Notes: generated from the sequence alone by a model not told the origin. Positions 11,185 to 21,119 are shown, numbered from the stretch's first letter. The stretch is DNA of 64,000 bases from Ignavibacteriota bacterium (GCA_016716225.1 JADJWT010000001.1:1798001-1862000); one strand, 5' to 3'. A program made the numbers and translations.

Positions 11185-11210
11185 TTAAATAACCTTGTTT
11201 ATTTCTAAAG

Positions 11211-11246
11211 TAAAAGTACGTAATCTTGCAAAAAAAATCAAGATTA
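11211..11246 (-). promoter_or_regulatory. Candidate suf operon promoter and operator (inverted repeat)
   Basis: Perfect 8-bp inverted repeat TAATCTTG-N10-CAAGATTA at 11221-11246, 37-62 bp upstream of the sufB start. On the minus strand the right arm contains TTG (11239-11241), followed after 20 nt by TACTTTTA (11211-11218). This resembles the TTG / TAnnTTTG promoter type of Bacteroidota, with the last base different. The arrangement fits an operator for the Rrf2 regulator encoded at the end of the operon. This is inference only; no consensus for this group was available. Confidence 0.4.
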
Positions 11247-11391
11247 GAAAAAATCCTTTTTTTCTTTTTTCAAATGTTAAAAAACAGAAAAAACTTAAGA
11301 AGAAAATTTTTAATGATTACCTAATTTTTTATTTTAGTGTATAAATTATTCCAGAATTCATAAATAGAATTCCAAATAAAATGAGGTAAAA

Positions 11392-12405
11392 ATGAGAAAA
11401 GTAATAAGTATTTTTTTGTTAGGTACAATTGCGTTGGCAATAATAGTTGTCTCGTGCGGTGAATCTAAACCGGAAATTGATAAAATTGCATTGTAAGCAA
11501 AAAGCGAAAGTATTTTTATGAAATTACCAGCTTCAATGCTCTGAGCTGAAACCGATACTCCGAAAAAAAATTGCATTAGGGAAAAAATTGTATTTTGAAG
11601 AAAAATTATCTAAAACAAATTCGCAATCGTGTAATACTTGTCTCTCAATTGATCCGGGCAAAGCCGGAGTTGATAATAAACCAACTTCACCAGGAGCAAA
11701 AACCAGAACAATTGTACAAGAAATTCTCCAACAGTTTTAAATGCTGTTTTCAATTTGCACAATTTTGGGATGGAAGAGCTAAAGATTTAAAGAACAAGCA
11801 TTAGGTCCAATTTCAAATCCTCTCGAAATGGGAATGGATAATCCAAAAGAAGTTGAAGATAAATTATCCGCAATGCCGGAATATGTTGGAAATGTTTGCG
11901 AAAGCATTTCCAGCAAATCCAAAATTTCTTGGGATAATTTAGGTGAAGCTGTTGCCGCATTTGAAAGAAACATTAATTACAAAAGATAGATTCGATTTCT
12001 TTTTAGGCGGAAATCCAAATGCATTGACTGATGAAGAAGCTCAAGGTTTGGAAATTTTTATGAACAAAGGTTGTACCACTTGTCATACCGGTCCACTTTT
12101 GGGCGGAAACATGTATCAAAAAAATGGGATTGTATAAACCTTATACAGATACAAAAGATATGGGCAGATTTGATATTACAAAAATGAAGCTGAGAAATTT
12201 ATGTTTAAAGTTCCAACTTTAAGAAATATTGCTTTTAACCGCAACTCATATTTCCATGATGGTGCTTCAGCAACTTTGGAAGATGCAGTAACTCAAATGT
12301 CAAATATGCAATTAACAACTCAACTAACTCCGGAAGAAGTTAAAAAGTTGTAACATTTTGGGTGCCTTGACAGATATTGAATTAGCAAAAGCGAATAAAA
12401 AGTAG
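11392..12405 (+). CDS. Di-heme cytochrome c peroxidase family lipoprotein, multiply frameshifted
   Basis: Periplasmic di-heme enzyme (CcpA/MauG family) expected to reduce hydrogen peroxide with electrons from cytochrome c. The N-terminus MRKVISIFLLG...VVSCGES carries a lipoprotein signal with Cys at about residue 22. Recognisable blocks: LPASM, AETDTPKK, CNTC (first heme), FAQFWDGRAKDL, NPLEMGMDNPKEVEDKLSAM, AFERTLITKDRFDFFLGGNP, GCTTCHTGPLLGG (second heme, intact) and FHDGASATLEDAV. Length about 338 aa. The first heme motif reads CNTCL instead of CxxCH. In-frame stops occur near 11494 and 11541 and several frame changes are needed, so the copy as sequenced is not functional, or the sequence is inaccurate. 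A terminator follows. Confidence 0.85.
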
Positions 12406-12444
12406 TTAGTAAAAAAGAAGTTAGAATTTAGGAGTAAATAAAAG

Positions 12445-12480
12445 AAACCTCCGGAAGTTTCAAACTTTCGAGGTTTTTTT
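12445..12480 (+). terminator. Terminator after the cytochrome c peroxidase gene
   Basis: Stem AAACCTC/GAGGTTT extended by an imperfect inner GAAGT/ACTTTC helix, then seven T residues. It lies 40 bp after the peroxidase stop codon. Confidence 0.75.
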
Positions 12481-12522
12481 ATTAGATATTTTCAAAGTTC
12501 TTATCTTTAATAAATCTCTAGG

Positions 12523-12777
12523 TTAATTTGAAAAATGTAAAAATTTTGGAATTAAAATTTTTCCCAAAAATTGTCCGAGAAAAAAACTTCCTATCAAAAT
12601 TTGATAAGTATAAAATTCAAACCCAACATTAGAATAAATTCTTAGTAGAATTACGAATGGAACCGGAAGATGAATTGCTAAAAACCATTGCGGTGAAAAT
12701 TTTTTAACTTTTGATCGCCAAAATCCAAATGGTAAATTTATTAGAAAGACTGAAATTGCAGCTATAAAAATTATCAT
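12523..12777 (-). CDS. Small conserved membrane protein, function unknown
   Basis: Intact 84-aa protein with about three hydrophobic helices (residues 2-20, 28-48 and 56-75). A basic loop sits after helix one (FWRSKVKKFSPQWFLAIH). The composition and the motif WRSKVKKFS...QWFLAIHLPVP look like a conserved small inner-membrane family, but I cannot name it. Last gene of the ptsN-like/hisS/rlmB minus-strand cluster, 24 bp after rlmB. No function is assigned. Confidence 0.65.
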   Translation of the reverse strand: MIIFIAAISVFLINLPFGFWRSKVKKFSPQWFLAIHLPVPFVILLRIYSNVGFEFYTYQILIGSFFLGQFLGKILIPKFLHFSN

Positions 12778-12801
12778 GGATTTTCTGATTTCGGAAAAGA
12801 T

Positions 12802-13526
12802 TTAATTATTTCTCGATCGTAAAATTTCAAAAAGTAAAACACCGGTTGCAACTGAAACATTAAGACTTTGAATTTTTTCTTGCATCGGAATTTCTGCAAG
12901 AAAATCACACTTCTCAGAAATTAAATGTCGAATTCCTTTTTCTTCATTTCCAATAATTAATGCGATTGGTTGTTTGTAATCTATTGAAGTATAATTTTGA
13001 GAATTGCCAAGTTTTGATCCAACAATCCAATATCCATTTTGCTTTAGAATTTCAATTGTGTTTACAAGATTATTTACTCGCAATTTTATTATGATTTGTT
13101 GCACCAGCAAGTTTTTTCAACAGTATTGTTTACCGAAACGCTATTTTTAATTGTTGTGATAATTCCGTTTACACCGGCACATTCTGCTGTTCTAATTATT
13201 GCTCCAAAATTATGCGGATCTTGAATTGAATCCAAAAGCAGTAATAAAAGGAAATTTAGAATTTTCAGCTTCAATTAAAATTTCATCAATTTCAGAATAA
13301 CCGAAATCACTTTTTATATGCGATAATTCCTTGAGTGTTTTTATCTTCCGCAATTTGCTCAAATTTTGCGGTGAAAGCTGAGTAACTTTACGTTGGATTT
13401 ATTTGCGAGATTTTTAATTTGATCAACAATAGAGCCGTTTAAGCCATATAGGATATAGATTTGATCAATTTCTGCATTTAATTTAAAGCTTCAAGAACTG
13501 GTTTTTCTTCCAAATATTTTTTGCAT
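12802..13526 (-). CDS. rlmB: 23S rRNA (guanosine-2'-O)-methyltransferase RlmB (TrmH/SpoU family), frameshifted
   Basis: SPOUT-fold methyltransferase using SAM. Motif 1 reads LDSIQDPHNFGAIIRTAECAG. Motifs 2 and 3 read LIIGNEEKGIRHLISEKCD and IPMQEKIQSLNVSVATGVLLFE; all are typical of TrmH/RlmB. The N-terminal substrate-binding domain starts MQKIFGRKPVLEALN at the ATG at 13524-13526, then AEIDQIYILYG after a frame change near 13480. Further changes lie near 13340, 13265 and 13100. About 241 aa, as expected for RlmB. Of the TrmH subfamilies, RlmB is favoured by the GRKPVLEAL start. Confidence 0.87.
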
Positions 13527-13634
13527 CTAAGTTTGTGGAATTCCTATGTAGAAAATCAAAAAATAGTATGTTTAATATTGAATTTAATACTTTTTGTGAT
13601 TTTATTAAAACCGCAACTTGTCTTAAACCTTTAT

Positions 13635-14875
13635 TTAATGGTTTTAAATTTAGAAGTTCTGAAAGTAGAATTTCTTCTTCAATTTTCATTTTCATATCTT
13701 TTAATTTAACACGACCAAAGTAATATTCATCACCGCCGACAAATAATAACATATTTTGAATTTAATTTATTTGCTTCACGCATTTGAGCTTTACCACTTC
13801 TTGATAAATAATCAAATTCAACCTTAAAATTATTTTTCTTAACACACTTGCAATTTCAAAAATTTCGTCTCAAGTTCATTATTCAATCTGATAATGTAAA
13901 TATCAATTATTTCATTATCCGGTTGAAATGAATTTTCAGATTTGCATGCGAGTAAAATTCTTTCAATTCCAGCTGCAAATCCAACTGCCGGAGTTGGATC
14001 ACCGCCAAGTTGTTCAATCAATAAATTGTATCTTCCGCCGCCGCACAAAGCACTTTGTGAACCTACGCTTGAACTAAGAATTTCAAAAGAATTGTGAGGA
14101 GGTAATAATCCAAACCGCGAACCAATTTATGATTTTAAATGGAATTTTAGCAATTGTTAAAAATTCTTTTACTTTATTAAAATGTATAAACTTTCTTCGC
14201 CAAGAAAATCAATAAGTTTAGGTGAACCAATTAATAATTTTTGGTCGTGTTCATTTTTGCTGTCTAAAATTCTTAGAACATTTGTATCAAATCTATTTTA
14301 ATATTTCGGATAATTCATTTTTTTATATGCAATAAATTCTTTCTAAAGCTTCGGCAAATTTATTTCTTTCTTTTCGAACGCCAAGAGAATTCCAAATTTA
14401 CTTCAATATTTTCAATCCTAATTTTTCTAAAATATTAAATGCAGCCGGAATTACTTCAGCATCCAATGCGGGATTGTAGCTTCCCAAAGCTTCAATTCCA
14501 AATTGATGAAATTGTCTTAATCTTCCGGCTTGCGGTCGTTCTTGACGAAACATCGGAGAAATATAAAATAATTTATTCAATCCCGTTTGTTTTCCCAAAG
14601 AATGTTCAATAAACGCGCGAACAACCGATGCAGTCATTTCCGGTTTTAGTGTTAAATTGTTTTCACTTCTATCAAAAAACGAATACATTTCTTTACTAAC
14701 AATATCTGTGTTGTCTCCAATTCCTCTTGCAAAAAGTTCGGTTAATTCAAAATTGGAGTTCTGATTTCTTTGTAATTAAAATGCTTCATCTGATTTAACA
14801 CAATACTGGTAAGGTGATTCCAATATTGAATTTCATCTGAGAATATCTTTAGTTCCGGTAATTTAGCTTAATCAT
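13635..14875 (-). CDS. hisS: Histidyl-tRNA synthetase, frameshifted
   Basis: Class II aminoacyl-tRNA synthetase charging tRNA-His. Start ATG at 14873-14875; the corrected N-terminus reads MIK-ITGTKDILSDEIQYW. The catalytic core has LTLKPEMTASVVRAFIEHSL and motif 2 (FRQERPQAGRLRQFHQFGIE). The HisA-type block is GGGRYNLLIEQLGG, with motif 3 GFAAGIERILLA. The anticodon-binding domain ends with YYFGRVKLKDMK and EEEILLSELL. At least six frame changes are needed. The exact 3' end is uncertain: a stop at 13635-13637 follows if one base is corrected after SELLNL, giving about 413 aa. As sequenced, that frame runs on across the rlmB start. Confidence 0.87.
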
Positions 14876-14895
14876 AATTTAAGCAAAGGAAATTA

Positions 14896-15355
14896 TTATG
14901 AAATGTTTTTTTCTTCGTCTTCAAAGATATTGTAAATCTCTGGAAACCGAATTGGCAGAAAGTAATTTTTCTCTGAAATCTTTTTGTTCATCAGCAAAGA
15001 AATTCTGCTTAAAAGTTTAATATGAGGGAGCAACTAAATTATCTCTTCCGATTAATAAAATTAAATTTACCGGAGAACCATCCAACGATTCAAAATCGAT
15101 TGGAGATTTTGTTTTACCAAATGCTGCTAAAATTTCTGTAACTTTATTTGTTTTGCAATGAGGAATTCCAAAACCATGACCAATACCGGTGGACATAATT
15201 TTTTCTCTTTCGTGAACGCTTTCTTTAACTTCTTTTATATCAAGAATTCTTTCATCTTTTAAATAAATCAATTAGCCCATTATTACTTCTTCTTTTGTTG
15301 TTCCCTTTAGTTCGGGAATTATATTTTCTGGTGCTAAAACTTCGCAAATTCTCAT
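14896..15355 (-). CDS. PTS EIIA-type domain protein (PtsN-like), interrupted
   Basis: About 153-aa protein of the fructose/nitrogen EIIA family, which carries a phosphohistidine. The key motif is GIGHGFGIPHCKT, with the phospho-accepting His in IPH. Other family segments are FGKTKSPIDFESLDGSPVNLILLIG and LVAPHIKLLSRISLLM. Start ATG at 15353-15355 (MRICEVLAPENIIPEL). An in-frame TAA near 15275 is probably two compensating indels (expected MGLIDLLKDE), and a frame change near 15020 is needed to reach the C-terminus (FEDEEKNIS, stop at 14896). Without a visible PTS transporter nearby, a regulatory role is more likely than sugar uptake. First gene of the hisS cluster, 20 bp before hisS. Confidence 0.8.
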
Positions 15356-15528
15356 TTAATTCAACTTATATTATTTTAAAAATTGTGAATACAAATTTAA
15401 CAAAGGAACTCTGTATTTACAATCGAAACAATTTTTATAATTTATACAATACTGATAAAAATGCTTGCAATGGTATTTTCATTAAGCTAAGTTTTATTAT
15501 TAGGAATTTAAAAGTTTTTGAGGAAATT

Positions 15529-17218
15529 ATGGATATTGAAAAAAAAACAGTTTTAGTTTTAGGCGGCTGGGGATTAGTTGGAAACGCCGTTACAAGAAAA
15601 TTAGTTTCGGAAAAACCCGCAAAAATTATTGTTACTTCTTTAAGAAAAGAAGAAGCAGAATCTCACGTTGTTCAGTTAAAAAATGAATTCTCAAATTTGC
15701 CGGAAGATTATTTTATTCCTCGGTGGGGAAATATTTTTGTAAGAAATGAATTCAAAGATACCGATCGATTTGAAATTTTAAATGATCCGGTAAGAAGAAA
15801 AGTTTTAATGAAAGATATTATGGAAGAATTAACAGATGAAATTTTACAGCAATCTTCTATTTATCAACTTCTTACGCTTCATAAACCGGATATAATAATT
15901 GATAGTATAAATTCTGCAACGGGAATTGCATATCAAGATTTATATACAACTTATCACAGAATAAGTACAACAATTCAAAATAACCCAACTACAGAAACAA
16001 TAATTGAAGAAACCGAAAAATTGTTGTGCACGCAATATGTTCCGCAATTAATTAGACATATACAAATTTTGTATAATTCGATGAATAAAGTTCAGACAAA
16101 AATTTATGTTAAAATTGGTACTAGCGGAACTGGCGGAATGGGACTTAATATTCCATATACACACAGTGAAGAAAAACCATCTCGTATTATTAAGCAAATC
16201 TTCAGTTGTTGGAGCCCATACATTGCTTTTATTTTTAATGGGAAGGACTCTCGGTGGAGCAATTACAAAAGAAATTAAAACCAACCGGAGCAATTGCTTG
16301 GAAAAGAATTGCTTTTGATGAAATTAAAAAGAGGAAAATCAATTGAATTAGTCGATGCTTCGCTGGAAAATGTAATAAATCTTGAAAGTGAACTGAAATT
16401 AAATTTGGATAAACCATTTAAATTAACGGGTGAAAAATTAAAATCGGTTTTTATAGATACCGGTGAAAACGGAACTTTTCTCGCGTGAATTTGAAGCTAT
16501 TTCTGCTCTTGGTCAAATGGAATATGTTACTTCCCGAAGAAATTGCTGAAGATGCAATTTTGAAATTAAAGGCGGAAATACGGACACGATATAATTAATG
16601 CACTTGATAATGCAACTTGGAACCCACTTACAGAGCAGGTTATTTGCAGCATGCGGCAGTTGAAAAATTGCAAGAACTTGAGGAAATTCATAACGTAAAT
16701 AGTGTAGCATTTGAGTTATTGGGTCCGCCAAGATTATCTAAATTACTGCACGAGTTGAATTTAATAAAATTAGTTTCAGGAAAAATGAAAGAAATTTTAA
16801 ACATTTCTGCAAATAATTTATCTGAAAAAATCTTAGAACTTATCAAATCAAATGAAAAATTAAGAAGTGAAATAATTTCAATTGGAATTCCAATTTATTG
16901 CCAGATGGAAAATCTCTTTTACGTGAAATGAAATGAAAATTCCACCATTTAGAGGTGAAAACAATTTAAAAATTACGGATGAAAATATTGAACTTTGGTC
17001 GAATGACGGATGGGTTGATTTACGAGTTGAAAATATGATAGTTTGGCAGAATAGAATAAAAGGGATTATGGATGAAGCATCTTTAATTCCCGCCGATGAT
17101 AAGTTCAATGCATGTTAGAAATAAGAGATATTGGAACAATTTTGAACAAATTAATATTGGGAAAGTTGTTAGCTGGATTTTCATTCATGAAGAAAAAGGT
17201 AAGCGAATGAAGTCGTAA
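15529..17218 (+). CDS. NAD(P)-binding Rossmann-fold protein (short-chain dehydrogenase/epimerase-like), frameshifted
   Basis: About 563-aa protein starting at the ATG at 15529, with GAGG just upstream. The N-terminus MDIEKKTVLVLGGWGLVGNAV has the dinucleotide-binding GxxGxxG turn. A later TSGTGGMGLNIPYTHSEEKPSR segment may shape the active site. The first 250 codons are clean. Beyond 16210 at least six frame changes are needed to join GGAITKEIKPTGAIAWKRIA, EEIAEDAIFEIKGGNTGHD, EPTYRAGYLQHAAVEKLQ and MHVRNKRYWNNFEQINIGKV. I recognise the fold but not a specific reaction. Transcribed divergently from the ptsN-like gene. Confidence 0.72.
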
Positions 17219-17354
17219 AAAGATATGAGATTCAAAATTTGAAAAATTCAAAATACTATATGCAGTCACAAATCATTTATGGCTGCATATAAATATAAAT
17301 TTAGTTCAAAAAACTACACAAATATTCTAGAAGATTTAACCATATTTATTAAAA

Positions 17355-18290
17355 ATGATAAGTATTACTGAGACTTTAAAAAAGCAAAATTTAAGAATAA
17401 TTATTACAGATTCCGGATTGGGCGGACTTTCTGTCCACGCATTAATTGACAAAAAGTTGAGAATTAATAATGATAAACAAATTGAGTTAATTTATTTCAA
17501 TTCATTTGCCGGTGGAAATTTAGGATACAATAGTTTAAAAAACACAAACGACAAACTTCTGATTTTTGAATCTGCTCTAAAGGGAATGATGAAGTTAAAT
17601 CCCGATATTATTATAATTGCTTGTAACACACTTTCAGTTTTGTTTAATCAAACAAAAATGTTTAAGGAAATTGAAATTCCCGTTATTGGAATTGTTGAAA
17701 GTGGAATTGAAATGGTTTTGGAAAAAATAAATGCCGTATCTGATTATAATATTATAATTGTTGGAACAGAAACCACAATAAGTTCAAATCAACATAAAAC
17801 AAAGTTAGTTCAACATGGAATTAATGAAAATAAAATCGTAAATCAAGTTTGTGAAAATCTAGAAAGTGAAATTCAGATTAATCCGAATAGCAAAATTGTG
17901 GAAAAACTAATTGCGGGTATTTATTAGAAGCAGTTCAAAAGATACAAAATCCTAGATTGCAAACTTTGTTATTGTTGGGTTGTACTCATTATGGATATAG
18001 TAAAGAAATTTTTGAAAAAGTCTTAACTGAATTTTGTGGAAATAATTTTGAAGTATTAAATCCAAATGAAAAAATGGCGGAAATATTTAATAATAATAAA
18101 TATAGAAATGAAGCAAAAAAATATTATCAAAAATAGAATTATTTCGCGTGTTAAAATTCGTGAAGAGCAAATAGAAAAGCTTAGTAAACTTTTAATTTCA
18201 GATTCAATTTATCTTGTAGTAGCTTTGGAAAATGCAGAATTTATTCCGGATTTATTTACATTTGATATAAATTCGTTAAATCAAAATTAA
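17355..18290 (+). CDS. murI: Aspartate/glutamate racemase family protein (glutamate racemase-like), frameshifted
   Basis: Two-cysteine racemase family, expected to interconvert L- and D-glutamate for peptidoglycan. It shows DSGLGGLSVHAL near the N-terminus, the first catalytic Cys in IIIACNTLSVLF, and the second in LLLGCTHYGYSKEI (read around 17970-17995 after a frame change). About 312 aa, longer than typical MurI (about 270), because of a C-terminal extension (REEQIEKLSKLLISD). Frame changes near 17922 and 18110. The final 60 codons are clean. The DUF1905 gene starts 8 bp later. MurI is the most likely assignment, but a different racemase of the superfamily is possible. Confidence 0.78.
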
Positions 18291-18298
18291 TTTTATTT

Positions 18299-18760
18299 AT
18301 GAAAAAGTATAAGTTTAACGCAGAAATAATGTTAAAGGAAAATGGAGCATTTGTTTATTTTCCTTATGACGTTATTAAGGAATTTGGGACCAAAGGTCAA
18401 GTTAAAGTAAAAGCTAAATTTAATGGTGTTAAATATCGCGGATCTTTAGCTCCAATGGGAATGGAATTTCACTTGCTTGGAATTAAAAAAGAAATTCGAG
18501 ATGCAATTAAAAAAGATATTGGAGATATTATTGAAGTTATTGTTGAACAAGATTTAGAACCAAGAATTGTTGAAGTTCTAAAAGATTTTCAATCTGCTTT
18601 AAATAAAAATAATTCGGCAAAAGAAATTTTTGAAAAATTTGCCTATACTCACCGTAAAGAATATGTTCGCTGGATTGAAGAAGCAAAAAAGGAAGAAACA
18701 AGAAATAAGCGAATTGCAAAAGCAATAGAAATGATTTCCGTAGGTAAGAAATTTTCTTGA
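18299..18760 (+). CDS. DUF1905 / YdeI-OmpD-associated family protein
   Basis: Intact 153-aa cytoplasmic protein. The N-terminal DUF1905 domain reads YKFNAEIMLKENGAFVYFP, VKVKAKFNGVKYRGSLAPMG and GDIIEVIVEQDLEPR. A C-terminal YdeI/OmpD-associated helical segment follows (FEKFAYTHRKEYVRWIEEAK, then NKRIAKAIEMI). Members are widespread and of unknown biochemical function. It sits 8 bp after the racemase gene and probably shares its transcript. Confidence 0.85.
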   Translation: MKKYKFNAEIMLKENGAFVYFPYDVIKEFGTKGQVKVKAKFNGVKYRGSLAPMGMEFHLLGIKKEIRDAIKKDIGDIIEVIVEQDLEPRIVEVLKDFQSALNKNNSAKEIFEKFAYTHRKEYVRWIEEAKKEETRNKRIAKAIEMISVGKKFS

Positions 18761-19073
18761 TAATATTTTGCATAAAGAAATAAATTTCAGAGTAAGATTA
18801 AGAATAAGATTAAGATTAAGAAAAAAAGTGTTGGCATAAAATTAGGTTGATATAATTTTTCTCAAATTACTTTTCTTAATCTTACTCTTAATCATAATCT
18901 TAATCTTTTTTATAAAGATGTGATCTTACATAAGGAAAATAGTTTAAGAGATCCCATCTTTATCAAACTTTAAAAATTAGTATTAGTTTAAGATTAAGAG
19001 TATGAAACAAATAAAATGAAAAAGTTCTTTTCAATTTTAAATCTTACTCTTAATCATAATCTACATTTTTTTC
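18761..19073. repeat. 313-bp intergenic region filled with TTAAGA-type repeats
   Basis: No coding potential seen. It holds two long-loop inverted repeat pairs built from a degenerate AAGATT/AAGAAT unit. Pair one: AGAGTAAGATTAAG at 18789-18802 against its exact complement at 18875-18888. Pair two: GATTAAGAGTA near 18991-19001 against TACTCTTAATC near 19045-19055. A 37-base stretch at 18874-18910 is identical to 58098-58134, and a related single arm lies at 53768-53797. The region separates convergent DUF1905 and LOG genes, so it may also serve as a transcription end. Confidence 0.7.
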
Positions 19074-19767
19074 CTAAAAATTAGGCGTTAACTTTTTACC
19101 TTTATGGAAATTATATATTATTTGAGCTGCTTCTTGGGGATCATCAGTGACAGAAAATAAATTTAAATCTTCTTTATTTATGTAACCGGCTTTAAGTTGA
19201 AACTCTTTCATCCAATCTATCAATCCGCTCCAAAATTCTTTTCCCATGAGCACCACCGGAAATTTTGTTGTTTTTCCAGTTTGAATAAGTGTTAAAACTT
19301 CGAATCCTTCATCAACGGTTCCAAATCCACCGGGCATTAAAACATAACCTTGAGCATATTTGAAAAACATTGTTTTGCGAATAAAGAAATAACGAAAATT
19401 TAAAAGTTTATCGAAATCAATATATGGATTTGCATATTGTTCGTGAGGCAATTCAATATTTATTCCGGTTGAACTTCCGCCAGCTTCTTTTGCTCCTTTG
19501 TTTCCGGCTTCCATAATTCCTGGACCGCCGCCGGTAATTATTCCAAATCCTTTTTTAACAATTTCCTTTGCAACATCTTCTGCTAATTTATAGAACTTGT
19601 CTTCCGGTTTTGTTCTGGCTGAACCAAAAATTATTACACTTGGTTTAATTTTTTCCCATTGTTTCAAAACCTTCGACAAACTCCGACATTATTCTGAAAA
19701 CTCGCCATAAATCTTCTTGAGAATTTTGTAATTGCTGTTCAATCTGTGAATGATTATTGTTTTCCAT
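19074..19767 (-). CDS. LOG-family Rossmann-fold protein (TIGR00730, cytokinin-riboside phosphoribohydrolase-like), one frameshift
   Basis: Lysine-decarboxylase-like (LOG) family, which hydrolyses nucleoside 5'-monophosphates to base plus ribose-5-phosphate. It shows SVIIFGSARTKPEDK, GFGIITGGGPGIMEAGN and the catalytic PGGFGTVDEGFE. About 231 aa from the ATG at 19765-19767 (MENNNHSQIEQQLQNSQEDL, then WRVFRIMSEFVEGFETMGK). One frame change in an A run near 19648 joins this to IKPSVIIFG. A shorter start at a TTG near 19679 is possible but would lose the conserved WRVFRIMSEF helix. The bacterial physiological substrate is unknown. Confidence 0.87.
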
Positions 19768-19830
19768 AGTAATCCAATATTTTTTGAAAAAAAATTATAC
19801 TTATTTCATTACTAATATATCATCGAAAAT

Positions 19831-20934
19831 TTACTTGGAAAATAATTCTTTTCTCACAGTAACTTTTTCCAATAAAGTTTGATTTACTTCAACTCCAGTT
19901 CCGGATTTGGTTGGAACATTCATTGTTCCGTCATTATTTACTAAAATTCGGGTTCAACAATATCTTGTTTGTAATATCTTTTGCTCGCAGAAATGTCTCA
20001 GGCAAAGTAAAATTTGGTAATGAAGCCAAGGCAACATTTCCGGCTCTGCCAATTCCGGATTCCAACATTCCGCCGTGCCAAACGGGAACATTATTTTCAT
20101 GCAATAATCATGGATTAATTTCGATTCTGTAAATCCGCCTACTCTTCCAGGTTTTATATTAATTATTTTGCAGCTTTTTAATTCAATTGCAGCTTTTGTA
20201 TCAGCTAGCGAATGAATACTTTCATCAAGACAAATTGGAGTTTTTAATTCACTTTGCAATTTAGAATGTTCATAAATATCATCATAAGATAAAGGCTGTT
20301 CAATTAATAACAAATTGTATTGGTCCATTGCTTTAAATAAATCTAAATGTTCTAAACCATAAGCAGAATTTGCATCTACTTGAAAAAGTATTTTTGGAAA
20401 TTCTTTTCTTATTGCTTTAACATATTGCATATCTTCGCCGGGAGCAATTTTAATTTTTATTCGCTGATAACCTTCAGCTAAATAACCCTCAATTTTTTTT
20501 ATCAGTTCATTTTCACTTTTTTGAATTCCAATGCTCACGCCGACATCAATTTTTTCTCTTGTTCCACCTAACATTTTTGATAAAGAAATATTTTTCGATT
20601 TTGCAAATAAATCCCATAACGCAGCTTCCAATCCGGCTTTGGCCATTCTGTGTCCGTACTTTTTCCCAAAATAAAATTGCTTGATCAACACCTTCCAAAT
20701 TTTTATTTAATATTTCCGGAATTAGAAATTCTTTTAAAATATGCCAAGCAGTAGTAACTGTTTCATAAGAATAAAAGGAGTTCCCTCGGCAACACTTTCG
20801 CCGAATCCGGAAATTCCTTCCGAGTTAACTTTTACAATAATATGTTCTTCGTCATATTCAGTTCCCATTGAAGTTGTAAATGGAGAAACTAATTCCATTT
20901 TGATATGATATAGTTCAATGTTTTCGATCAACAT
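19831..20934 (-). CDS. menC: o-Succinylbenzoate synthase / N-acylamino acid racemase (enolase superfamily), frameshifted
   Basis: Muconate-lactonizing subgroup of the enolase superfamily, about 368 aa. The N-terminal cap: MLIENIELYHIKMELVSPF and GISGFGESVAEGTPF. Barrel: the KxK acid-base pair in YQRIKIKIAPGED, metal ligands in FQVDANSAY, LIEQPLSYDD and CLDESIHS, and the second catalytic Lys in INIKPGRVGG. These match the OSBS/NSAR family, whose members make o-succinylbenzoate for menaquinone, racemise N-acylamino acids, or do both. No other men gene is visible, and the divergent neighbour is an M20 peptidase. Frame changes near 20740, 20680 and in 19950-20110. C-terminus TVRKELFSK. Confidence 0.83.
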
Positions 20935-21043
20935 AATTCCACTCCTAAAAAATGATTATGGAAAACTATAAATCTTAGCTGAATTTTTATCTATAGAAAT
21001 AAAAATATTATTCAAATAAATTATTTGGCGATAAAAAATATTC

Positions 21044-21087
21044 TTGACATACAAATTATTTTTTTGTAATCTGTAATATCCATTACA
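21044..21087 (+). promoter_or_regulatory. Sigma70-like promoter with overlapping inverted repeat
   Basis: TTGACA at 21044-21049, exactly 17 bp, then TAATCT at 21067-21072, about 48 bp before the M20 peptidase start. Immediately downstream, TGTAAT-N4-ATTACA (21072-21087) forms an inverted repeat that would overlap the transcription start, a plausible operator. A second GTAATTAC palindrome lies near 21109. The RpiR regulator encoded in the operon is a candidate binder. Inferred from sequence only. Confidence 0.45.
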
Positions 21088-21119
21088 CAACAAATATTAA
21101 ATGAAAAAGTAATTACACT

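Noticed and set aside
11480..11560. Selenocysteine or other recoding at the TGA/TAA codons of the cytochrome c peroxidase
   Set aside because: The family has no selenoprotein members, no SECIS-like structure was seen, and the stops are accompanied by indels and substitutions.
13483..13752. A separate 89-aa protein or a HisS-RlmB fusion across the hisS end
   Set aside because: The upstream half is the HisRS C-terminal domain and the downstream half overlaps the rlmB start in the wrong frame; the open frame results from an indel.
18761..19073. Possible CRISPR array from repeated TTAAGA-like units
   Set aside because: Units are six bases and degenerate, pair as inverted repeats, have no regular spacers and no cas genes nearby.
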